Positions 1 through 7,900 of a stretch of DNA of 36,583 nt are shown here, piece by piece. The stretch is from Patellaria atrata CBS 101060. Its lineage: Eukaryota; Ascomycota; Dothideomycetes; Patellariales; Patellariaceae. The notes beneath the pieces were generated by a model. It saw only the letters and a program-made list of their open reading frames with translations. It did not search any database and had not been told where the DNA came from. The stretch covers positions 1 through 36,583 of the forward strand of contig MU006128.1 in the NCBI GenBank assembly GCA_010093705.1, read 5' to 3'. Each line of letters begins with the position of its first letter. Within the stretch, counting starts at the first letter, position 1. Both the position numbers and the translations under genes were made by a program.

Positions 1-321
1 GCTCCGGTTGGAATATTATATCGCCTTTCTAGAGGCCGTTGAAGGTGAACTTAATCTAGTGTGACAATGTAGTATAGCTGTAGTAATCGTATTTTGACTA
101 TCTCTATTACTAACTACTAAGTGTGGAGATTAAGTTAAGGAACAATAATATCGTGGGCCGAATATCCGCACATAACAGTCCCGCCTTGCCAAGCCTCGGC
201 CCGACTATCTGCCGTTTAACCAATCAGCGCTCAGAGATCTTTTCCACGTCCGACCCGGCAAAGATCTCTTGCAAATAAACCAAACACTCAGCATAGGAAA
301 TACGGGATCAGCATTATAACA
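1..321. other. Un-RIPed edge sequence, possibly LTR-derived
   Basis: This stretch has ordinary base composition with many CpA and TpG dinucleotides, and it stops sharply at the very AT-rich DNA that begins near 322. I see no convincing reading frame. It ends in TATAACA, which resembles the 3' end of an LTR, and TGT-type candidate LTR starts lie near 60 and 121. I found no second copy in the window and no target-site duplication. It may be part of an LTR or of flanking single-copy DNA. Confidence 0.3.
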
Positions 322-1021
322 TGTTATTATAATACTTTTTAAGCTAAATATTAATTATATTATTAATTAATTTATCTAATTAGTTAATCTTAAAAGATTT
401 TATTATATTAAAATTTATATATTTTTATATTTTATTAATTTTAACTTTTTCTTTAATTAGATTAATCTATATATTTTAATTAAAAGATAAGTTTAATATA
501 ATAAAAGATTTTAAAGTAAAAATTAAAGATAATATATTAGTAAATAGATAGTTTAAAACTAGAAAAGATAAAAATATATTTAAATAAAAATATATTTAAA
601 AGTAGATAAAATAGTAAAAGTATTATTATAAAGATAAAAAAAGTTAAAAAATTAATAAAGATAATATTTAAAATATTAGAAAATTTTAATTAATCTTTTA
701 AAATTATATATAAGTTAAATTTATAATTATAAAATTAATAATAATTAAATATAATTATTTAATTTTTTATATAATTATAGATTCTATTTAATATTTAAAT
801 AATAATAGATTATCTTATTAATTAATTCTTTAATATTATAAAGTCTAATTATATAATCTCTAAATTAAAGTGAATATAATAATACTATCTATATTAAATA
901 TAAAATAAAAGATAATATTAAAAGAATAAATTAATATTATAATTTTAATAATATTTAACTAATAAATTAAAGTTAAATATTTAGCTTTAAAAATCTTTAA
1001 TATAAACTTTTAAAGATTTTA

Positions 1022-2155
1022 ATAATCTTTTAATATAAAGTTATTAAGAATTAATTATTTAATATAAAACTTAAAAGATTCTCTTTACTATAATAATATA
1101 TATTATTAACTACTTTTAAAGCTTTAGATCTTTTTTAAATAATTAAAGTTAATTATCTCTTTTAAAATAAATAGTTAATTATTTTCTTTTATATCGATAA
1201 TATCGTTTTACTATACTTAAAATAATATAATAAAGAACTTTATAAATTTAAAATATAACTAATAATTATTTACTTTATAAAAAAGTTTAAAAATCTTTAA
1301 TATTTTCTTAATATATATATAATCTAAGATTTTAACGTTAAAAAGTTATAATTTTATTAAGATATTTATATTAAAAGTATTTATTTAAAATTTAATCTTT
1401 ATTATTAAAAGTTTCTTTTAATATTTTTATTTATTAAGTCTTTAAGATACTTTATAATTTAAATATCTTAATCTTAAATTTATTATTATTAATAATTAGT
1501 TAAATCTATTAATTAGCTAGCTATAATTATAAAACTAAATATTATAAAAATAGTTTTTAAATTATCTAAATATTTAACTAATTTATTAAATAAATATATT
1601 AATATTATAAAATAAACTTTAATATATTTATATAATATTAAATATTTAATTTTAGAATATTTTAATTAATTAAATAACTTTATTTTTATCTCTATAAATA
1701 ATACCTCTTTTATAAATAATTCTATAAATTAAAAAAGCTTTTAAAAGTATCTTTTTTCACTATTTAATAGATTAATTAATTAGAAAACTATAAAATAAGA
1801 TATAATTATTATATTAAATATTAAAGTTAAACTTTTAACTTTATCTTTAATTATTAAAAAGTTTATTATTTAATAATATCTTTTTAATAGAATCTCTTTT
1901 AATTTAAAGTATTAAATCTCGATTTTATATAATATTTAATAGACTTTATATCTCTTTAAGATTAATATATTTTAGTTAATAATAAAGCTTAAATATATAG
2001 ATATTTATTAATATTAACTTTATTAAAAAGTCTAAAAAGATTATATAAAAGTGAAATAAATATAAATAGTTAATATATTAATTAATAATCTTATTAAATT
2101 ATTATTTTATTAAAAATATAAAGTTTTTCTTAAATAATTAAAATTAATAGATTTT
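1022..2155 (+). pseudogene. Copia reverse transcriptase and RNase H (C-terminal part of pol)
   Basis: The frame starting at 1022 shows the order of motifs known from fungal copia polyproteins. The RT active site reads FYIDNIV at about 1187-1207, where the family has YVDD, so the second catalytic Asp is now Asn. Downstream come a counterpart of the KLWLCQDSYI stretch and the RNase H block with LLTLSLIIKKFI, where the family has ELLALSLAAKE. Next is KLKYIDIYQYQL, a decayed form of the KHVDIHQHWL motif, and the frame ends in the LxLIDF terminus near 2155. In-frame stops are nearly all TAA or TAG, as expected from C-to-T change at CAA and CAG. It is inactive. The copia rather than gypsy assignment rests on these RNase H motifs. 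Confidence 0.75.
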
Positions 2156-2400
2156 TAAAAGCTTTAATAAATATTAAAAATAATATATTAAAAAAAGAAT
2201 TAATAGTAAAAATATTATATTAAATTATTATTAAAATATTTATCTTCTTCTTAAATCTATATATTTTAAAAGAATATATTAAAGTATAAATCTTTTTATT
2301 AAACTAAAAATCTTAATAGAAAGAATAATTAAATATATCTTCTATTATCTTATATTAATTATTAGTATTATTTCTTTAATATAGTTATTTAGTAAATATT

Positions 2401-2465
2401 AACGTTATTATCTATATATTCTTAATTATCTAGTAGGTATAAACGTTATTATCTATATATTCTTA
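2401..2465. repeat. 24-bp perfect direct repeat
   Basis: The 24-bp word starting AACGTTATTATCTATA occurs at 2401-2424 and again at 2442-2465. It lies in the RIPed DNA downstream of the copia RNase H, where the 3' LTR would be expected. It may be an internal LTR repeat. No function can be read from it. Confidence 0.6.
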
Positions 2466-2937
2466 TATATTTAAACGCTCTTTAGAATAGTTATTAAATA
2501 ATCGAGCGATTATCTTAATCATTTTTAGCACCCTTACGTCTAACACTATATATAGTAACATCTACCTAAAGCGTTCTATCGTTGCTTCGTAGGGTTCTAA
2601 GGAACTTAGGAGCTATACTTCTCGATCGTTCCTATTTCGAGTGGCTTAGTAGTTTTTTGCATAGCCATGCGCTGGGCAACCGGGTTCTACATATTCAGTC
2701 TAGTGTAGTCTGTCGTGCCTATCGTAATACGGGCCTTTGCGATGTTCTTTGCATTCGAGCTTTCGACATTCTCGTTTGATAACTGCGTCGTGGCTTGGAT
2801 TGCTTTTAATTCCCGCTCTCCATCTCTATGCTGTGTGATAATCACACCACATGCCTCTTATTGCGCATTGTCCGAAGTCTTGTGCGTCGCACTTAGTAAC
2901 GTGTTCGGGTGTTTCTTTATCGTTTTGGAGCACTTCT

Positions 2938-3274
2938 TGTCAGATGGCTGATCCCCGATAGCCTTATGTTGGAAGATCGTCAGGATCTCCAGGAGTTCGT
3001 GTTGGAGATCTTCAGAGCTAAATGCTCAGCTCCGACTTATCGGTTAAGTATCACCAAAACTATAACATTAGCTCACTCTTTTGATGTCATCTCTTATTTT
3101 ATATCTGACGTAGGTAGTATCGTTATGTTCGCCTTGATTTGGAGATTACGTAGCTAGGCTTCGTGACGTCAAAGGGTTAATCAATAAGGTGGTCTGTCAT
3201 TATATAAACACTAGATAGAATCCGTAGTTGTACGGAGAATGAAGCGACTACATTCAGTTACCCACAATCTCACA
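2938..3274 (+). mobile_element. Solo LTR inserted in element H
   Basis: Aligning H with F shows one extra 337-bp block. It starts TGTCAGATGG, ends AATCTCACA and is flanked on both sides by the 5-bp duplication CTTCT (2933-2937 and 3275-3279). F lacks it at the matching place near 11620. The ends resemble the LTR of element A (TGTTAGATGG ... TATCTCACA), which gives the plus orientation. A TATATAAAC box lies near 3201. The block is a solo LTR left by recombination between two LTRs, and it is essentially un-RIPed. Confidence 0.75.
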
Positions 3275-3329
3275 CTTCTATCTCCCACGGGAATACTTTT
3301 CCTTTATAGAACTCTTCCTCTAAACCTCT

Positions 3330-3665
3330 ATAGTACTAGCAATCCGTGCCATGTTCGCAGTCTTCCCACGTTGCTACTATACATCCCGCATGGATTAGTG
3401 TCTAATAGTGTCGCCTGCACCTAAGCTTGTCTATACAGTCGAAACTATCATACTTCCCATAATCGCCTACTAGTGGTTCGAGTCCTTAGTTCTTTTCAAG
3501 TATTCTTGTTTCGTCTTCGTGGATTTTGCATCCTTTTACCTGGCATTCGCTTTCAGGTAAGTGTACGTGTGTGGGATCTCGGTCCCTAAACTTTGCTGTG
3601 GCCTTCTACTGTTTATGATATAAGCAGTTATCCTCTTTACATTGCATCCGTCGAAAAGCGAGACA
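3330..3665 (-). other. Four Cys/His modules in the H gag-pol linker
   Basis: Continuing the gag frame through its stop codons reveals four similar modules with spacing [C/H]-X7-C-X4/5-C-X2-H. In coding order they lie at 3665-3615 (C...C...C...H intact), 3569-3519 (first ligand His), 3461-3408 (first ligand now Tyr) and 3383-3330 (last ligand now Tyr). The two Tyr codons are TAT, one transition away from Cys TGT or His CAT, so RIP or decay explains them. The layout resembles CCCH zinc fingers (C-X4-15-C-X4-6-C-X3-H), but the last spacing is one residue shorter. A nucleic-acid-binding role is inferred from position, after the gag zinc knuckle and before the protease. In F the Cys codons have been lost to RIP. 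Confidence 0.5.
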
Positions 3666-5048
3666 GTCTTCGGCTCTCGGTGCAAGGTTCAACTGTTGTT
3701 CTTCGACGATCGCGTCGGCATCGGATTCGGGTTCGATCGGTTCCCAATCTCGGAACTCTTGTTCGAGCTGTTGTTGTTGTTCCATAATCCGGTATGTGAG
3801 GCTTGGTCCGTCAGATGTTTGTACTCTGATCCTCTGACCCTGATTCTGTGCTGGGCATTCTGATACTGTGTGTGTACATACATTTCCACACGCCCAACAT
3901 TGTTGGTTGTTTAAACGTTGTCGGAGTGTCCCCTCCTCTAGCCAGTTTCCTGCTGTCGGGAACGGCGTCGGTGGCCTGCTTACCCCTATCTGGTATGGTA
4001 GCGGCATTTCTTCAATTTCTTCTTCATCGAGCGATGAGACGGGTGATGGTGGCGTCAGGTGCATGACTCTGAGTTGCATACGTCGGTTGTGTCGCGATGG
4101 TGATTGCGTCTTCTGTGGATAGTCTCTCTTGAAATGTCCCACTTCTCCGCATTATAGATATGCTCTGTTCGTAAAGCGTTCTTTCTCTTCTTAGGTGAAC
4201 TGTCGTTGTTTCTTCGACTTCTTTTGCTTTGTCTATTGTAGTCGGTCGAGGTCCATCGGGTCTCCTTAGTCTTGTCTGTTCGTGGCCCTTGTTACCTTCT
4301 TCCTGTACCTAACCATAACATTCTTCCGTCCTCCCTTTTCCTATCTACGCTCGTACAGCCTATTATCTATTCTAACTGCTAAGGTCACTACGTCCTGCAT
4401 AGTTGTTAGTCTCTTATAATGAACCCATTCGTCCTTCACTTCTTCCTTCAAACCTTGGTAGAAGGCGATCATTAGTGGTTCATCAGGCCACCCTAGTGTT
4501 GATGCTGCTTGTTGGAATGCGGTGGCATATTTTGAAGCTGACCCTTTCTGCTTAAGTCCTTGAAGCTTCCTCTTAGCTGCCTATTGCTCGTCGACTTCCC
4601 TAAAGACGTTCTTGAGCGTTTCTTCGAACTTTGGAAACGACTTGAAGATTTCAACCGTTTCGTCCTCTTGGTGTTCTTCGCTATTCTCAAGATAGTCTCG
4701 TGCAATGGGTTCGAACCATTCCAAAGCGTCTCCTTTAAGGTACGCTGATGCATCGAGTACACATTCATTGTCGTCCGTTAGCCCTATTCTCTTGTGATAG
4801 ATACTCACCTGGGTTATAAATCCTCTCAGCTCATCTCGTTTGCCATCGTATGGTGCGGGTTCTTTGACTTTCGCGGTCCGCTTCTATGGTGATAGCAACT
4901 GTGCGGTAAGTTGTTTAAGCTGGTCCCTAAGCTCTTAGACTATTCCTTCACTTTCGATTTCGTTGATGCGTTTATACAACGCCTGGATATGTTCTTTATC
5001 CGTCTTCGTGTTGGCTGCGGCTGACGATATCGTGTCTAGGTCTGTTAT
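3606..5048 (-). pseudogene. Gag polyprotein of gypsy element H
   Basis: The minus-strand frame can be followed from about 5048 to 3606 with only a few TAA or TAG stops. The probable start codon is ATA at 5046-5048, followed by a sequence like TDLDTISSAAANTK. Next come a short coiled-coil-like stretch and then the capsid domain at about 4840-4330. Landmarks there are PAPYDGKRDELRGFITQV, YLKGDALEWFEP, and GWPDEPLMIAFYQGLKEEV followed by VRIDNRLYERR, all typical of fungal Ty3/gypsy gag. A zinc knuckle follows near 4110-4160 (CGEVGHFKRD, with its last Cys now Tyr), and a second Cys/His cluster (CWACGNVCTHTVSEC) near 3870-3920. Gag would form the particle and bind element RNA. The frame then runs on into the Cys/His linker. 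Confidence 0.8.
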
Positions 5049-5076
5049 ACGCTTTCCTACTACGTGGTAGTTATAA

Positions 5077-5573
5077 TGTTATAACGGGAGTCTATACTTA
5101 TCGAGATAGAACTGGATAAGTCTAGAAACGCGCCTGGCTTCTCACTTAACGTGGTTAACCACAAAGGTAGGTTTGGCAAAGTGATAGGATACGTATAATA
5201 AAGGCACTTTAAGTTGACGATATAACTTGCTAACTCCTTGACTTCGGGTAACGCTCACAATGAGACAAGACGTACTGTATGGAAACAGCGTGACAAGTGA
5301 AGTCAAGTTCAAAACCGTAACATCCAAATCTATGGGTAAGATTGATGGTAAGAATAACTACGAAGAACCTAAATACAAGTAGGGAAAGACCGTCCTTAAA
5401 TATTCCTATCCTCTATAGTTAATTTAGTGTTGCTCACACTACTTAGTGCTCAATACCTTTAAGCACCCTAATCACTGATCTCGTCACGTGATCTCCGTGT
5501 TGGTTGTTCCGTCCCGGCACCTCGTGCTACCGTTTTACTGGTGATGCTACCTTTCTATCTCGTGGCCGTAACA
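5077..5573 (-). repeat. 5' LTR of gypsy element H
   Basis: The inner end at 5077 reads TGTTATAACGGGAG on the plus strand, identical to the F LTRs except that RIP changed TG to TA in F. Close similarity to the F LTRs runs to about 5427. After that the two diverge, with only short matches such as a TCACGTGA word. The outer end is placed at TAACA, 5571-5573, by analogy with the terminal inverted repeat, and is uncertain. Because H is coded on the minus strand, this is its 5' LTR. Confidence 0.65.
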
Positions 5574-5726
5574 CTAGGCTCTAGCCTATTATAGTGGTGG
5601 GAAGTGTATCTATTAGGAATTAGCCACTTTCTCTCCAAAATATGGAGCTATTAAAATCTATTGTTATAAAGTCTATCACTTTACGTCTACTTGAATAAGA
5701 CAGATGATATTCAAAAAGAATTGGGG
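5574..5726. other. Single-copy intergenic DNA left of the tRNA gene
   Basis: This DNA has normal composition and no reading frame or repeat that I could recognise. Together with 5839-5960 it forms the only apparently unique host sequence in the window. That segment also shows no gene and stops at the RIPed pol fragment. Confidence 0.4.
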
Positions 5727-5748
5727 AAAAAAAATTGAGAAAGAAAAT
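5727..5748 (-). terminator. RNA polymerase III terminator of tRNA-Asp
   Basis: On the minus strand, four Ts (complement of 5744-5747) follow just after the discriminator base. A run of eight Ts (complement of 5727-5734) comes a little further on. Both are standard RNA polymerase III stop signals. Confidence 0.7.
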
Positions 5749-5838
5749 CTCTCCCTCGGGGAATCGAACCCCGGTCTCCCGCGCTTATACTCCTTACGGA
5801 ATGACAAGCGGAAATCATGACCACTAGACCAAGGAAGA
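5749..5838 (-). tRNA. tRNA-Asp(GTC) with an 18-nt intron
   Basis: The minus strand folds as a complete tRNA. A 7-bp acceptor stem (TCTTCCT with AGGGAGA, one T-G pair) is followed by discriminator G at 5749, as expected for tRNA-Asp. The D arm contains GGTCTAGTGG. The anticodon stem is TCCGC/GCGGG, and the T arm is CCGGG-TTCGATT-CCCCG-like and matches the B box. The anticodon GTC is complementary to 5803-5805. An 18-nt intron at 5784-5801 follows the base 3' of the anticodon, the canonical nuclear position, and removing it gives a 72-nt tRNA with the loop TTGTCAC. A box and B box promoters are internal. No RIP damage is visible. Confidence 0.93.
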
Positions 5839-5960
5839 TATTGAAAGCCATAACGTCGACCACAAATTATATAGAATGCAACACTAACCCAAAGAAGACT
5901 AACCCACCAATCATGTTAGTCCATTAGCCTATTCGCTAGTTTTCCCTTTTCTAGTATTTA

Positions 5961-6604
5961 GATTTACTTTAAATATCTATTAAAGTATTAAATTTATATT
6001 ATAAAAATATTAAAAATATTAATTAAAATTAATTTATAAATTAATATTAAAAAAAGTAAATTTTATATAATAAAAATAAAGTTTTTTAACTTTATTATTA
6101 ATATTAATAAAATAATAATAAATTTAGAAAAAATTAAAATAATTTAAAATTAAAAATTATTAATAAATATAAAAAAAATCTTATTATTTAATAAATTTTA
6201 AAACTTTTATTAAAAGTTTTTAAAGAAATTTAAATAAATTATATAATTATTAATAATATAAATATAAAAAAAAGTTTAAAAATCATTTAAATAAAAAGAA
6301 AAAAAGATATTTAGAAAAATAAAAAAGTTAATTCTATTAAATTAAATATTAATATATTATAATTCTTTATTTAAAATAAAAATTAAATTTAATTATAATA
6401 ATAAAATTATTAGAATAATTATATTATAATTTTATAAATATATTTAAAAATTAATTATCTTTTAAATTAAAATATTATTAAAAATAAAATTAAAATATAA
6501 AATTTATAATAAAAAAATATTAATTATAATAAAAGTATTAATTAAATAAAAAAGTATATTAATAAAATTATAATATATTATAGTTTAATATTTATATATA
6601 TATA
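5961..6604 (+). pseudogene. Gypsy pol fragment (end of RT and RNase H), A/B family
   Basis: This AT-rich block aligns base by base, apart from RIP differences, with A from about 20470 and with B from about 33290. It covers the part just after the RT active site through the RT-RNase H connection. The counterpart of the FYRKF motif lies near 6205, and the match ends near 6575. It has no start, no YxDD and no LTR of its own. It is cut on the right by insertion of F at 6604/6605. The left edge is the switch from unique DNA near 5960. It is a dead fragment. Confidence 0.65.
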
Positions 6605-7215
6605 TATTATAACGGGAGTCTATACTTATCGAGATAGAACTAGATAAGTCTAGAAACGCGCCTAGCTTCTCACTTAACGTGGTTAACTATAAAGGTAGGT
6701 TTAGTAAAATGATAGAATATATATAATAAAAGGCATTTTAAGTTGACGATATAACTTACTAACTCCTTAACTTTAGGTAATACTCACGATAAGATAAGAC
6801 GTACTATATAGAAATAGTGTAATAAGTAAAGTTAAGTTTAAAACCGTAATATCTAAATCTATAGGTAAGATTAATAGTAAGAATAATTACGAAGAATCTA
6901 AATATATAAGGAAAAGACCGTCCTTAAATATTTCTATTCTCTATAGTTAATTTAGGGTGCTTATACCCTTTTAAATATAATAGCCGTTCTAGACGTGGAT
7001 CTTCTTCCGCGTCCTTTACGTCCATTATATCTATAACTTAGACTCCCTAGACGTGGTGGACGTGGATCTCCTTCTACGTCCCTTACGTCCACTACGTCTA
7101 TAGTCTCTAGTCACGTGACCTTTAGTTACTAGTTTCACCCGTGGTTTCCCCGAGTGATATTCCTATTTTCCCCTTATTTATAGTTTATATATTCCTATAA
7201 TCTATAGCTATAACA
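6605..7215 (-). repeat. 3' LTR of element F
   Basis: The LTR starts TATTATAACGGG (TG changed to TA by RIP) and ends CTATAACA with an intact CA. TGTTATA and TATAACA form its terminal inverted repeat. It has the same length as the partner at 13428-14038. A 44-bp word containing GACGTGGATCT is repeated inside it at 6992-7035 and 7059-7102. Confidence 0.88.
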
Positions 7216-7238
7216 CTATCCTCTCCCTTCTTAACTCT
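7216..7238 (-). other. Polypurine tract of element F
   Basis: On the minus strand, AAGAAGGGAGAGGATAG directly precedes the 3' LTR. This is where a polypurine tract primes plus-strand cDNA in LTR retrotransposons, and it confirms that F is coded on the minus strand. Confidence 0.75.
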
Positions 7239-7330
7239 TATCCTAAGAGTTTATTCCTTTTACTTAGGTATAAAATAGATATATCGTCTATTTATTAAGC
7301 CGTATACACCTCTCTTTCCTTTCTTCTAAG

Positions 7331-7900
7331 ATGCCTCGAACTAAATCTCGCGTAGTTCGTCGTCGGCGTCTCGTAGCCTAAATTATATCCTCCGGTCGAC
7401 TAATACCCACTCCCTATTCGATCTATCGCCGTTAGTCTCGCATTTACCGTCTCGATCTCTCTTCCAGTTTCTATTCTAAGTGCGTGGCTCGTGGTTCTAA
7501 ATATAATCTCGTGGTAATATAAAGGGATTAGAATAAGCTAAACGCTTCGTGATCTAAGCTTCGTCGTAAGCTTACTAAGGCCCGGGTTTCTCGTGATAAC
7601 GTACACGCCCGGATATTAGAGGCTTTTACTCGTAAGGAGCGATTAATATAGTAGCTCTAGCTTCTCGATTAGAAGAAGGGCGAGATAATCCGCCGTAAGC
7701 TTAGTTCTATCGAGGAACTTAAGGCTTTAGAGCGAGTAGTCGAAGGATAGCGAGTTTCCTCGGTCGCCCTCTCTTCCTCCGCTATCGTGTCTTCTTCTAG
7801 TTAGTCTAATTTGGATTTTTCTACTCTCGAGGGTCTAGAATTCCCTAGTTTTAGCGATAAAACTATTTAAGTTTCTAATCGTAGTTCGTTAAGTGTTTAA
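7331..7900 (+). pseudogene. Antisense accessory frame in F: Cys motif plus coiled coil
   Basis: On the strand opposite gag-pol, one frame opens with ATG at 7331 (MPRTKSRVVRRRRLV) and runs for about 180 codons. Its interruptions are TAA or TAG, probably Gln or Trp, plus one TGA at 7550 that could come from CGA. A second in-frame stop at 7898 may be the true end; the first candidate is at 7868. A basic amino end is followed near residues 48-58 by Y-X2-C-X6-Y. Both Tyr codons are TAT, so the ancestral motif was probably C-X2-C-X6-C, the spacing of half a Zn(II)2Cys6 cluster. Residues 66-140 are charged and look like a coiled coil, and a Ser-rich tail follows. I recall similar uncharacterised proteins in fungal genomes, but this cannot be searched here. 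The 3' LTR lies just upstream in this orientation. The function is unknown. Confidence 0.6.

Larger units (their letters stand above)
322..2546 (+). mobile_element. Ty1/copia retrotransposon remnant, extremely RIPed
   Basis: Almost everything here is A or T, and only the plus-strand RT and RNase H region can be recognised. Upstream of about 1020 there must be RT amino-terminal or integrase sequence, but I cannot follow it. Downstream of 2155 lies RIPed non-coding DNA that should include the 3' LTR. The limits are composition boundaries: the left is the sharp switch at 322 and the right is where similarity to element H begins. No matching LTR pair or target-site duplication was found, so the remnant is probably truncated. 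Confidence 0.6.
2547..5573 (-). mobile_element. Gypsy chromovirus copy H, 5' part only, lightly RIPed
   Basis: Read on the minus strand this is a 5' LTR, gag and a Cys/His-rich linker. It stops near 2547, where the related element F (11240 onwards) reaches the protease DSG motif. Protease, RT, integrase and 3' LTR are missing, so the copy cannot encode pol. It is colinear with F from about 11240 to the LTR, apart from an inserted solo LTR at 2938-3274. Most CpA and TpG sites are intact, unlike F. A few TAG and TAA stops in gag show light RIP or decay. The right limit assumes the LTR ends in TAACA at 5573. Confidence 0.75.

Noticed and set aside
301-2540. Mitochondrial or organellar origin because of the extreme AT content
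   Set aside because: Decayed copia RT and RNase H motifs, CpA/TpG loss and nesting with nuclear LTR elements fit RIP. The adjoining tRNA has a nuclear-type intron and polymerase III terminator.
2582-3424. Plus-strand open frames at 2582-3157 and 3239-3424
   Set aside because: They overlap the minus-strand gag-pol linker and the solo LTR, run across element junctions and show no domain.
3593-4122. Plus-strand open frames at 3593-3787, 3642-3863, 3848-4066 and 3868-4122
   Set aside because: They lie opposite H gag, which has clear capsid and zinc-knuckle motifs on the minus strand. They carry no recognisable motif of their own.
5142-5327. Open frame of 61 codons inside the H LTR (minus strand)
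   Set aside because: It lies within the LTR, has no motif and is not kept open in the F LTRs.
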